Assembly: GCA_000310025.1 (NCBI GenBank)
Contig: FN649733.1
Location: 1,889,098 to 1,953,097, forward strand
Length of the DNA: 64,000 bases
Reading direction: 5' to 3'
DNA from: Ectocarpus siliculosus
Taxonomy: Eukaryota > Sar > Phaeophyceae > Ectocarpales > Ectocarpaceae
The notes below the pieces were generated by a model. That model made no database searches. It was not told where the DNA came from and saw nothing but the letters and a program-made list of their open reading frames with translations. The position numbers were made by a program, and so were the translations under genes. Shown one piece after another: positions 33,745 through 47,000 of this stretch. Position 1 is the first letter of the stretch. Every line of letters starts with the position of its first letter.

Positions 33745-35034
33745 TTTGTTGGGATCGAGTGCATGAACAGTTTGTCTTGGGTCACGTGTCTCTGGTTTCA
33801 CGGCCAAGGAGGTGGGGTGTGCCAGTGTCGCCGTGCCTTCATGTACGTCCGTATCCACAGCCGTAGATACATGTAGGCATAGACTACGGCAGTATTTAGT
33901 GATGTGTACATGTGTACCAAAATGCCAAATGCTGCAAATTTCCAAACAGAGGGGTTAATTTGGTCTGACACGGTCCAAGTCTTGTATTCTCGACGATTTC
34001 GAACTGCTGAAAGGGCACACACAGGACCAGTGCTACATACAGGTGCTGCGAGATATGTAGAGCAATAGACAGCCAGCAGGGGCCATTAGGGGTGCTGATC
34101 GCACTCTCAGAACAAGTCAGTTTTGGAGGTAGCTTGACATTGGCGTGCTTGACACACCTGGTCTCAACGACTGCTGTGGAGGCCCACAGTGCTAAGCTCT
34201 TCGACAGAGCCGCACCCTCGCGCAATCTCATAGGAAACATCCGTGCTGCTGGTGTTGCCTTTTCTCCCTGATGCTCGTGGTTGCTGTGGTGTCACCTTTG
34301 CCCGAGACAAATTAGACATCAACGACAGCAGAGGTAAGACGATTCCTCGCTTGTTCCCTGATATATTGGGCGCTTGACCCTTCACGAGCACACCAAATAC
34401 TACACAAAAAAGAAAAGTACAGAGTGTTTTATGGCGCTAAATAAGGTTGCACACCCTTCCTCTGCCTTTGGCCTTGGTATCTGAGCGCTGAGGGGGCTAC
34501 CGTAGCTGCGGTGCCATTTGACCAAGATGTCATGATCAATCGCCGTATGTCACCCCGCGGTGCACCCCCCCCCCGCCTCTTCGCTGACGGCGCTGTCCGC
34601 GTGCCCCCGTTGGTGCCCGCTTGGCCCGCTCCTGCTGTACAGCACTCTGCACTGCCCTCTCTCAGCTCTACCCCGCCCTCTCCCTATGCTATCTCCCTTG
34701 CTTGATGACAACGACGACGGTGTGCTTGCATCTGAGAGTGAAGGGAGAAGGCGGGGGTGAATGGATTAGAGCTGTCGAAGGCTGGCTGAAGGGGACTGGA
34801 AGCTGTCGCCCTCCGGCAAGCAACAAGCGGCACAGCTTGGTGTGTATTTTGAAATTGTATCCGTTGCCTCAAATTCCCCAACCAATTCATTTTTAAACGG
34901 GCAGCAGCGTCGCAAAGGCTTGGTGCGGGCCACTCCCCACCCTTGGTTTGCATAGGGCGGGGGTGCTTCACATCCCTGCCGACAGTCGTGGGGAGCCTGG
35001 ACAACTGTTGGCGCACCGGGCGGAGAGTAAAATC
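33745..35034. other. Divergent intergenic interval
   Basis: Separates the start codons of the GTPase (minus) and the giant membrane protein (plus), so both promoters and 5' UTRs must lie here unless non-coding first exons exist. Short open stretches at 34511-34900 show no domain. I see no clear TATA element. Confidence 0.5.
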
Positions 35035-38000
35035 ATGGCGGCTTTGGAGAACTTGAAGCAAAGGCTTGCAGCAGAGTCGGCCGGGTGCTGCGATACAACC
35101 AGCGCGCGCCTGCTGTGCAAGATCTCCACTTTGGATTTTGGCCACGCGGTGGAGATGGCCGTCGTGGCCACCGGCCTCATTGCTGCAACCCAGGTGCGTG
35201 GCGGGCTGTGCCAACCGGCTGCGGCTGGCTCTGTTCGTGTTCACCATTCCTATGGCTGCTGGCTGCTCTCTCAAACTGGCTTCCTCTCCTATGGCCCGTT
35301 TTATTGTATATCATAAGCCTGCTTCTTGGTTGGTACCATTGTACAAAACGTCACTGGCTTCCTTTTCCTTTCATGTGGGGCCCCCAACCGGGATTCGCGC
35401 AAGCAACGACTGAGACGATTGATAGAATTACTCTCGACTTTCCCACTTTTGCAACAAGCTTACATGCCAGGTATGAGCAGGGCACGTTCAACTCGTGAGT
35501 CACCCACGAGGAGGACACGTGTATGGTATGTATACTAGTATGTGTTTTTTTTTTTTTTATCGGTGCACGCTGTGGTGTGTATTGTACAGCAGTAGTCGCG
35601 ATGCCTGTCGTCCCTTTCCCGCGCGCATGTTTTCTCCATGGCTAGAATACAAGTACATTAGGTACTATGCTATGCTTGTCGTCGTGCCTTGTTGTTTGCT
35701 GCTTGCCGCTCCTGTATTTGATTCGCCAACCGTGTTCAGTTGTAGTCTACCTCTCGACATGCCGCGGTGGATACATACGATCTATCGCACACCGAGGGCG
35801 TGAGTTCGGTTTCCCCGATTTCTGCTCAGCAGCAGTGTTACAGGCCTTCTTGCCTACTGACTACCCGTTGAACACTAACCTGCTGCAAGAACTGAGAGAC
35901 GAGGAATGGAATTCCCACTCCACCCCCTTCCGGTGGCGGTTTCGCCTATTTCATTTTTATTGATGAACAGCCTAGTAAGTGTCTTTTACGTATATAATAG
36001 CGTACCTTCACGCACCTTTCCGCACTACCAATACAAATTAACTTGTGTAGTGCTATGTACCTTCCTCCATTGTTTGGTCCCGGCTGATACAATAAATGGA
36101 CCGCCGTACCCAATGGTTTAGGCTTGCACCAGATTAGATTAGGGGGAAAACTCACAACAAACGACGCATCCTTCCCCTAGCGATCAACTAATGACTGGGC
36201 GGAGGCGGTAGCTGGCATGTGGGCAAAGAACAAGTTTTAAGAATGGCGCAAACCGTATCAATGGGTCATCCCCCCGCTCCAGCCACCTTCGGCAAAGTAC
36301 CGCAGGAAGGACCGATTTGGCCAGCGGTGATCGGTCCTGTGGGAACAATGCTCCGTCCGTCCTCTCGAGGACGCGGGATCAATGGTCTACTGTAGCAGCA
36401 AAGGCAAGCAAAAAAACGAATACGCCCCCCCCCCGCTCCACCGCCCGCCCGCAATCCTCCCTGCTGGCCCACCTCCTCTAAACCACGCACCTCAACACGT
36501 CCGTTGCTTGCAGCTACGAAAGTGGCAACGGCGGCAACAGCGGCCATTCGCCAGTGGCACCGTCTCGGCGGACCCGAGAACAGACCTCTCCAGCCGCTAC
36601 CGCTACTGCTGTGAGGTCGCTCTGCACTGGCTCAAAGGCGTGGTGTGGACTTGGGCATACGGTGAGCTTGCTTGCTTTTCTGCGTCCTCTTATGTTCGTC
36701 GTGCGTGCGGTGTTGGAACACCGGTCTACAGCTCCTTTGTGAACGCTTGTTTTATTCCCGGTTTCAAATGCGTGCCGCTGCTCCGTGTGCTGTGTTGCTG
36801 ACGCCGCACCCGTTACTGCTTCCGGCCTGGCCGTTTCCTCTCGTGCTGCTGCTGAACGGTCGTCTTGCTTTGCTATCGTCGAACGCTCACAGCGTACGGC
36901 GGCCTAATCATCGTACGCGTAGGCCGTTGGGCGCTGCTGCTACTTCTCGCTTGGTCGTCCTCGACACGGGCACTGGGGGAGACCGGGAAGCTGACGCCTG
37001 AGGGGTCTTATTGGCCTTGGGGCAGGGGAGGGGGAGGGGGAGAGGGAGATCGATGGGCTGCTGTGACGACGAGCGATGACAGCCTAGCCGTGACGCTTGC
37101 TGTGGCGCTTGGTGCGGCTGCGGTTTGCTACACCCTGACCGGGGCTTCGTCCGTGCGGCAGCTTCTTTGGCATCGCTTGGTGCGCGTTGGTTCCCCCCCT
37201 TGAAAGCCTAAAGACAAGGCGCTCATGGTAGTTTCCACGTTCTGCTTAGTGCTAGTCTATTTACGAAGAAGGGTCGAAGTGTCCCGCCAAACATCGGCCG
37301 GGTTCCAAAATCACGGATCCAGCGGTACAATGGTTGAGTTTTGAGTAATAGCCGCGGCCCTGTGGCTGAACTCAAAATATTTTGACCTAGACACATGCGA
37401 GAAGATATTTTCCTCTCTGTATATGGTCCACGGGCTCAGGGATCACGCGCCCCCGTCCGTATTTCGCATTGGATTCCAAAGAACCGCGGTGCACAAGTAA
37501 ACGTGACAGGAGGTTCTCCGAGGGCGTTTTCAAAAAGAGTCTGAACAGCAGTGCTGTCAAGGAGCAGAACAAGAGCGCTATCGCAAGGAACCTTCACCCA
37601 GGACCCCGCTTGCCCCCCCCCCCCCCCCCAACCCTTTCAGCTCCGCGTGCCCTTGGGCTTAGCGGCGGAGCTCCTGAGAGCTAGCTGCGTCGCCGCCTCG
37701 TCGGAGATCGCGCTGGCGCTAGTATCTTGGGGGTTTTCGGTTTCGTCACCGTCGCTGGCTTTCCCGTACAAGGAGGGGCGAGAGGAGACGGCTTCCGCGG
37801 AAGGGACCCGCGCATTCGCCTTGACGTTGGTCCTGGGCTTCCTGGGAGCTCTTGCCTGCGCGTTCGCGGGAGCGGCGGTGTCGTGCGTCGGTGGGAGCGT
37901 CGGTGGTAAGAGTGGCGGGGAAGAAGGGCGGAGGGGACGGCTAGAACGCACCGCGTCCTCCGCGACAAACGCGGCGGAGCCTCCGACGGGGGGGGGGAGT

Positions 38001-41000
38001 CGTTCTCGTACGGGCACAAGTTCCGCCGTAAATGTTGCTGCCGGAAGGGAGGCCGGTCCGGGAAGGCGCGAGGGGGAGTCGCAGCGGGTGACGGCGGCGG
38101 CCGCGTGGCTTGTGCCTAGCGGCGCGCTGGGAGGGGTTTTCTACGCGCTGACCTCGGGGGGCGTGTTTCGAGGCGTCATGCGGGAGTACTTGCTGGGTGA
38201 GCGGTGTTTTTGCTGTTTCGAGTCGCGCTTACATACGTACCGCATTTTTGGGTGCTCCCCAGAGTGCGAGGTCGGGTAGATACCGTCGGTTTCGCGTTCT
38301 CTCCCGTAAGACGTTCGAGTGTGGTAGGCCCGCCTCATCCATTTGAAACCCCTGCGATCAAAATTGGACGAGAGATTGCCCAGACATCTGGACGAGAAAG
38401 GCTGAGGTTCGCACAAACTTGTTTCATCCCCTATGCTCTTCCGCTCTCACCCCTTAAACTCCGAAATGGACAGGGGCTGAGTGGTTTTCATCCCCGGATT
38501 CGGTCCGTATGGCGCTAGCGATGGTGTTCGCGGCGGTTTACTTGCTGCGCTCGTTGCCTCCGGTTGGAGGGTTTAACCCCCTCTCACCGTGCTACGCCCT
38601 CCTTGGGTTTCTCAGGGGCGAGGCGTGTTTGAATCAGGTTGGTGACCTGCGGCTTCAACTTTTTTTTGTTTTTTCCCGTGGACGGACTGGTCTCCTGCCC
38701 AGCCCGCCTGGTCTGTAACGGCTTCCACCTTGTTCGCGCGGCATTGCTCTCGTGGCGTCCATGCCGTTCGTGTGGTCGAGTTGTAGCCTTGGTGAACGCG
38801 CGCGTGCTTCCTGGTCGTTGCTCCGAGCCGTGTAAGCGATGCAGTGGTGGCCTCCTCATCGTGGGGCATGCGTGCTGTGCGGCAGCTGCGCTGGTAGTTT
38901 TGGTGCCCTCCTCCACCGTAGTGAGCGTTAACATCTCACCCGTCTATTGATTGCCGTCTCACGAGTACTAAAGTGAGAGCTGATTCCAGTGCTCGAGGAG
39001 GCAAAGTCGAACGCTTATGGTGTAGAGCTTGTCTCTCGGCATGAGCTGTTCCCGGACGTTTTATGGCTTCCGCCCGGTATCAGGGCCTCAGTTTGGCCAA
39101 CCAGGATGATGAAGGAAACGGTACAATAGTTTTGCACAACTCCGAGTTACATCCTTTCGCGAAGTATGTTTGACTGACCCTTGGGGGGGGAGCACTGTAT
39201 GTGTACAATGTACCCGGAGAGCGTCCTTTTCTTGATGATCGCTAGCGTTTTCCTCGCCTTGCTTCCGTGCAGCATCACACCTACGCCAACGACCTGGCCG
39301 CTTGTTGGGAGGCTGGCCTCACAGCCGCCAAGAGGTGGAGGAGACGGGGGAGCGAGGCGCCAACACCCGCGACAAGCTTGACCGGCGCCCAACAGCAGCA
39401 GCAGCAGCAGCAGCGGAGCCGGAGGCAGCAGCAAGAGATGCTCTTCGACCTGGCCAGGGCGAGGCGTAGGAGCAGCGGGGCGTCAGCAGCGACCGCCGCT
39501 GCTGCTGCTGCTGCTGCTCGTGTTCTCAGCCCGGGAAGAGTCGTGCCGCTGGAGCTCGCCTCCGCCAGCAGCAGCGAGGAGAAGATGGCGTGGTGGAAGG
39601 AACCGGGAGAAGAGGGGGACGTCCCGGCCCCGCTTGCCGCGAGCCCCGCTGAGGGCAAGGAGTGCTCGCCGAGCCGGCGGCTCCCGTCGCCGGCTGCTGT
39701 TGCTGCTGCTGCTTCCAGCGCCGCCGCCGCCGCCGCCCTGCCTCCCTCTTCCTCTTCGGACTCAAGCGACCGCGGCGTGCCGAGGCCCGAGTCTTTCCCC
39801 GGCGGCGCGCTATCCGACGACAGGGAACCGGGTGGAAGCGGTCGGGATAGCGAACGTTTCGGTGGCATGGAAGGCACCGCCTCCGGCGTTGCCTCCGGCA
39901 CTGCCCCCACCGCCGCCGATGCGATTAATGGCAATAGTGGGAGTTTGCTCCGGCGTAGTAGGCCACGCGAAGGGTCAGGAGCCGCTCCCCCTTTCGGGAC
40001 GGGCATGGGCCAGGGACGAGCGACGTCGATGCCTTCCTCGATCGATGCCGAACGAGGAACAAGGCCCGAGCACCGACGCCTATCCCGCGGAAGCGCGTCG
40101 ATCGAGAGCAGCAGCAGCAGCAGCACGTCGATCGGAGAAGACCGCCAAGGCCGGCCGGGGTCAGTCGGACCCCGAAACGGCAGAGATGACACCGCGTCGC
40201 CAGTAACAGGTGCGGGCTCGGAAGGGAGGGTCGGCGGAGCTGGTGGTGGTGCGTCCGGGGGGGCGAGGACGGTAGGAGATGCGCTGCGGTTGCTGTCGGA
40301 AGCGGTGGTGGCGGAGCGGTCGTTGTGGTGGCTTGAGACCTGGGCGTTACCGTCGGCGGTGGTGGCGTTTCTGGTCCGACAGGTGAGCGCGGTCTGTCGG
40401 TCGGGTTCCGCCGCTTCGCCGGCCGGCGCCGGGAAAAGTTTGGCGCTGCTGTCGGTCCCGCCTGCGGCTCTCACGTGCGAGGGGTGCATGCGGCGGTATA
40501 TGGGCACTTGGTTCGCCTTGTTGGAAAGTAGACAATCACAGAAATACTACTGTACTTGTACTCGTTCGAGATAAGACCACAGTCGAAGGGGATGCTCTGA
40601 AGACTTTGCTGTCAGTGGGAGAAAGAGCCTGCTTGTTTTGAGTCTAGTTCAGCCTATACTCCACCTTTTTTTGTGATTGATACTGTTGTCTGTGCTGCCT
40701 CTGTTTTTTGTCGGTATTCTTTCTCTTGGTTGGTGGCAAGGGCGTGAAACGTCCCACGAGCCACATACGTGCGGTGTTTTTTCTTTTCTCTTTTCTAGAG
40801 TCCTGGCTGGCGTTGAGCTATTTGCAGCCTAGACTTTCCCCCTGCCTCAAACCGCAATCTTACCTCTTGGCTCTTTTCGAAAGACGTTTTCACGCCGCCG
40901 TTGTCGTTCCGAGCGGAAAATTCGGTACAGTAGTCCGGGGCCCTCTATTGGGCGGGTACAGTATGTGCCAGGTGCTTTCACCCGCGCACGATGGCGGGCA

Positions 41001-44000
41001 TCCGCACTGTGTTGACCGTCTTGACTAGTCCATCTGTGCCATGTGCCAGCCATTTTCACCCGCACAATACCGGGCAAGCGCACTATGGGGGTGACCCGAC
41101 TGCAGGTGTATTTTATCTCACAAGTCTGGGCCCTTCCTGTCCCTTTCTCCAGGTGGTCTTGGAGAGCAATCGGGCGTTCTGGGCCACCAAGGTTCTGGGG
41201 GCATGGGTTTCCCACGGGCGGCAGGCGTTTCTCCTCTCGTTCCGTTTCGGCCCGGAAGCGGGGGCGTTTGCTGCGGCGGTGGTGTCGGCGGCGAGGGTGC
41301 GCCATCTTGCGGAAATGGTGAGGCGCTTCGCGAGCAAAACGAACGTCATGCTCTTTTTCTCGATAGTATCGGTACAGACCGTCGCACTGGTACTGGTGTG
41401 TTATCACCCGCGCTTGTGCATCTGAAGGCGGCCAGCCTGGTTGGTACCGCGGCAGCAGTGGCACGCGGCCGCCCCCGTTTTTTCCGGGCATGCCGGCCTG
41501 GTATCTCCGCGCTCATTGAAAGTCGTTGTCGATTTTTTGTCATGGCACCCAGAAAGGCATGAATGCAAAAGAGAAGACACTTATCAAGCTGGATTGTTTC
41601 GTTCCGATCCAGTTTTTTTCTGGACCGGCACCTCATCACCTGGAACCCCCCCCTGCCCCCCCTCCGCCACCCCCCCCCTCGCAGAGAACGCCGGCATACC
41701 CGTTGCCGGGTCTTGCTCTGGGATCCTTGCTGACCTGCCTCGGGGCGTTCGGTGGCAACGTTCTAGCCTGTCTGGTCACCGGAACCCGTAGCATGGTGCT
41801 CACGGGGTTTGTTGTCTGGCCGGCGGCGGTTGCGGCGTGGGTGCTTGTCGGAGGGAGGTGCGTGTCGTGGATAGGCCTCCTTAGCTGTCGCCACTGCTGT
41901 GTTTGCCGTGTGTTGTCGGCTTGACTTCGTTTTTTGGATGTGTGTTGCTTGTTCGAACGCCCGTTCACCCGTCTCATCATCCAGCCCAATTTACTGCTTC
42001 CACGGGTGTTACAGTATTACTAAGACCGGAACGGTTTCTAATGTGAAGACAATCACAACCCTCGCGCGTGCGCAACTCAAACCGCAATCCTGTTCGTCTC
42101 AAGGCTCTGGGCTCCTAGGCCAGGCCGAGCGTTCTCGCTCCGCGACCTCCTGTCCCTGCCGGTGGCCCATCACTTGCTGGTTTTTCTCTCGGAAGCGTTT
42201 CGCGCGTCCCTCTTGTGTGGTGCCATCGATGTCGCCCGGGACGTTGCCCCCCTGGTGGCTCCGGAGACCGCGCCCTGTAAGTTGGAGCTCTGGTTCATGT
42301 CGTTCGCGCGTTAAGTGTATGCGTAGTGAGGCTCATGTGTAGCGTGTTATTTGTCTTGCTGCCAGCCATGTTTCACGCTGCGGTTGTTTAAGATTTCTTT
42401 TTCTCGGGCTGATTTGTTTTTTTGTTCCAAAAGCCCTAGTCGGGAAGCATTTTGGTTATTGCCTGGTCCATGTTTTTATAATGAATCTTGTGCAACGAAC
42501 TAGCACGTGAAAAATCACAACCAGGACTGCGGCACCAACAGCGCCTTATGTATACAAGTATTTGCTCGGCCACTGGATTTTTTTGCTGGGTTTCACGCGG
42601 GGTCTCCGGCACAATCTGCTTGTAGGAAAAAACTCCCAACTATTCGCACCGCGTGCTTTTTCGCGCCATCAACGTGTCCCACGCGGTCTGCATTTGACTT
42701 TGTTCATCGCCTGTTTCTGGTCCCTCCCCCCCTGTTTTTATGTGGATGTGTGGATTTTCTTCAGCGGAAGGCTGGACGCTGGTTTTCCTGGCCGGCGTGT
42801 TGGCGGCGTGCGGTGGCGTTTTCCTCCCGGGCGACCGCGGCCTGTCTGCCCTGTCCGCCGGCGTTCCGTGGTCCGTGCAGAGCGCTCTCTACGGCACAGA
42901 CTTCTACTGCTACTGCTGTTTGAGTGGAGGATTTGCAGGTGCAGTAGGACTGAAGTGCGACGTTCGTTTGCTGTATCCATGAGGGAGGTACATAGGTCTT
43001 GTTTGGAGCCGAACATACGCATCGACGGTGTTCAGGATTCCTCTGTGTTGGCGATAATTTCCACTCGGCTGTTTATGATGCCCCCGGACTCACGGCTGTG
43101 GCACTCCGCTTGTAGTGCCTGCCTCACGCGGCATAATAAAGAGCGGTTTTTAATGCGGAGCACGTCTGCATGCACCGTGTCCCGTCGGCTTTGAGCAGCT
43201 GTTTGCGCCGCCGCCGCTGCAAACCCCTTTTTCCAAGCCTACGCACCAGTCCCTGTGCTTCCTCTGTCCGTTTTTCGAAACAGCAGCAGTACTTCGCCGT
43301 ACAATACCCCGATCCTGGTTGTAATGTATGCACATCACCTAATCGAAACGAATGTGCCGTGATACTGCCCCCCCCCCCCCCCTCCCCGCGCAGGCCATGC
43401 TCGAGCGATGGTGTCGCTATTCTTCGTGTCGGTGGCGCTGGTGCAGACCTCGCGGCGCGGAGGCGGGCCGCACTTCAACCCTTACTCTCTGCTGCACCGC
43501 GTGGCCTACGCTGTCCTCGGCCTGGACAAGCCGCCGGCGCCGGTGCCGGCGCCGCTGCTGCCGGCACTCCCGGCGGCGGGAGTTCCTAGAGAGTTCGATG
43601 CGCGGGATATCGGAGGTGGACGTCGTGGTGTGGCGCAAGCGGGCGGAACGGGAACGGTGAACGGAAGCTGGAATTCCACCGCCGCAGCTGCTGGTGCCGG
43701 GTTTGCCGCTGGTCCAGGCATGTCGGCGAGCCGCCGCCGCCGCCGGAGTGACGAGTCCCACCGACTAAGCAGTAATGACTCCAGTCGAAGAGGCCGAGGG
43801 AGGGGAAGCCGGGGTTCGTTGGCCCGTGGCCTGGGCTCCGGGAGACCAGCGCGGGGCCAGGCCGCGACGATGACAACCGGGCGAGGGCGCTTCGCGCGAG
43901 GCGTGGTCGGGGTGTGGGGCCCCGGGAGGGTGGGCGCGCGGGGGGCGGGTAGGGCGCTCGTGTGGACCGCGGCGGCGGTAGCGGTGGTCGGGATGAGCAG

Positions 44001-47000
44001 GTGCGTCGTCGTGGTGGTTAAGCCACTGCTGTTAAGGGTCTACCATTCGGTGCTGCTATGTTTGTTTGGCGGGCCGGGGACAGCTGGGTTGAAACCCCTG
44101 CCGTGTTGTATCGTTGTCGACGTTCTAAAGGGGCTAATCGTGTGGCTGCTTGGAATCTTTGAAGAGTTCTTCATCGTGCGCAGTTTTTTTTTTTCCTTGT
44201 TTCCTCGAAACCCCGACGCCATTTTCGCACCTACCGTTCCTTCTCCTTGCTTGTCGTGTGGCAGGCTGCTTGCGCTGTCAACCCTTGCCATGGATCGGAC
44301 TCAGTTGGCATCGCACGACCACCGACAACATGAGCACCAGGAACAGCCGTGGAGGCAGCCGCCAACGGCAGGGATGCCAATCGAAGGCGGCGGCGAGGGC
44401 ACTCCTGAAAAGTTCCCTGATTCCGTGGTCGGAGGCGTTGATGGTGTCGTCGGCGATGCTCCTGCTTCTGCCGGCGCTGGTGCAGCTGGGGCGCGAAAGG
44501 GTGGCATCCGGGGCTGGTATGAACGGTTCCGGGGCGGAGCGAGGGACAGCGGCGATACCTCTGGACGCCCGCCGTTGCCGCCGGTGCGTGCCGAGGTGGA
44601 GGCGGGGGCCGAAGACCTTGCCAGCATGGATCCCGCCCAGCTGATCGAGCAGGTGATGGCGGCGCGCACGGCTGCCGTCGAGGCCGCGGACCGCGCCGAC
44701 GCCGCGGAGCTCGCGGCGGCGCAGCTCGCAATCGCATCCGAAGAGCGGACCGGCGCTTCGCCGGGCGCCGCCGCCGCTGGTAGAGGAGGAGGAGGAGGGA
44801 TGGACGGGAGCGGGGCTGAGCTCGCGCGGCGCTCCGAGGGTGGGGAAGAAGAAAGCGAGCGGGAACGGGAAGGGCTGCGGGCGGAGCCAGTGGACAGGAC
44901 GACGGCGGCGACGGCGGCGGCGGCGGAGGAGCAGTCGAAGGCGCTTCTCGGCGCCGCGGTGGAGGACTACTCGTCGGTCGTGGGAGAGTTCTCGGAAGTT
45001 TCCAAGGCTTGGCTGGAAGAGGTGAGAGCTGTTTTGCACCTGTTCACTCTGGTGGTTTTTGTTTTTGTTTTGAATTGCTGTTGCTTCTTCCCTAGAGGTA
45101 ATGGACCACGAACGCTATGATGTGTTGCATCAACTGGTTTCGCGTGGTGGCGCCCAGAGTGCACTTGGCTGGTTTCAAGGCATCCATATAAAGGGATGCC
45201 GTCATAACACGCCTCCTCCCCTTTTGTCTCTGTACCTCGCGGTCCGGCAACCCCCTCTGTCAGGTGGCCGTCGCGAGCCCAACAGAGGGCACGGGCGATG
45301 ACGTGAAAGTTAACCGGCAAGCAGGGGAAGACGCTGCTTTTCAAGAGGCGAAACGCCACACGCCTATCAAAGCACTACACAAGCAGCCGCTGCACGAGCC
45401 CCCCCCGGATCGCGCACTAGACGGTGACAATCTCGGAGAGGAAGCAGGTCGATTATCGCCCTCGCCGTCGTCGACTGCCACCGACGAGCGTCCGCCCGGT
45501 CTCGCTGGTTCGTCGGCCCTCGATCACGCAAGCCCAGAGGGAATCGGCGAGGACTCTTACGGGTCCGCGGCAGGGGCTCTTGAACCTGCTGTCCCCGCGG
45601 CGACGGCGGCGGCGGCGGGGACGGCTGTGTTGGCTTCCCCCGGCCCCTGGTTTCAGTGGCTCTTCGGCCGACCGGCTGACGTTGACGAGGGCCCCGTGAA
45701 AAATCTCGCACCAGGGGGGGGTGACACCGCTCTTGTTCGTCCGGATCTTCCAGAGGATGTGGTCGATGTGGGTGATGATCTGGACGCCGCAGCGCTCGAG
45801 CAGGCGGTATCGACCCTGTTGAGATTGCCGGAGAATGTGTTGTCGGCCCCCGAGAGCATGACGAGTGGCCGCGCCGAAGACGGTCCCAACGGAAATAATG
45901 CTCCTGGCGACGGTGGCGGCGGTGGCGGTGGTGGCGGTGGTGGTGGGACTAGCACGGGACGGTCGGATGAAGATGCCCCTGCCGAGAATGTTGGTGGTGA
46001 TGCTGTCTCGGCTGGTGAAGACGGCGATGTCGGTGATCCGGATTCTGTCGCTGGTGACGGTGGCGCGGGTCTACACGTGAGCGACCCGGAGGGCTACGAA
46101 AACGGTGTAGATAGCTCGGGCGACAGCACCAGCGTTCAGGACGTGACCGCTCATCTGGGGGAAGGAGGCATGGCCGATCTGCCAGGGCAAGGGTTGGTAC
46201 CCCCAGAGGACAGCTCTCACATGGAGGAAGGTTCGGGTGGGGGAGACGGGGGAGACGATACTTCGAGTGGTGAAGGCATTGGAGCCGAGGATGTGGCGCC
46301 GATCACCGATGAGTACGTTTTTGCCGATGTCGGCAGTGAGGGCGACGTTGTCCTTGACGATGACCCCGAGGTTGAGGCAGGCGGCGTCACGAGTATGGAG
46401 ACTGATTTGGCCGGGGGAGGCGACGATACTGCTAGTGTGTCTCCCGGTGTTGAGGCTAACGGCGAAAGCGACATGGCTATATCGATTGCCGGGGTCGGCG
46501 CTTTTGAGGATGGGCGAGGTGGCGTAGAAGACCCCGGTTCATCCGATGGTTCTATCACCGGCGTGGCTGAGGGCGGAGATGACCATTCGGCTTTGTCGAT
46601 CGGCGACGATGAGGATTGGGTTGTTCCGACAGCGGACGACGATGCTGGTGCTGACGAGGGTGAGACGCGTCCGCACCGGTCTTGGCTTCCGTGGCGCCGT
46701 CACCGACCGGCTGACGTCGACGAGGACCCCTTGACAAACCTTGCACCGGCGGGGGATGCGGCCGCTCTTGCTGGTCCGGATCTTCCAGAGGATGTGGTCG
46801 ATATGGGTGATGATGACGATGCGTCGCTCAAGCAGGCGGTATCGACCCCGCCGAGTTTGCCGGAGAGTGAGTTATTGCCCCCCGAGAGCATCACAAATGG
46901 AGGTGGCGAAGGCAGCCCTGATGGAACTGATGCTCCCGATGATGGTGGTGATGGTGGTGGTGGTGGGGGGGGGACTAGCGCGACAGGGGTGGAAGAAGAA

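Noticed and set aside
39281-40507. 408-codon minus-strand open frame
   Set aside because: Antisense to exon 6 of the giant gene. The plus frame joins in phase to exons 5 and 7.
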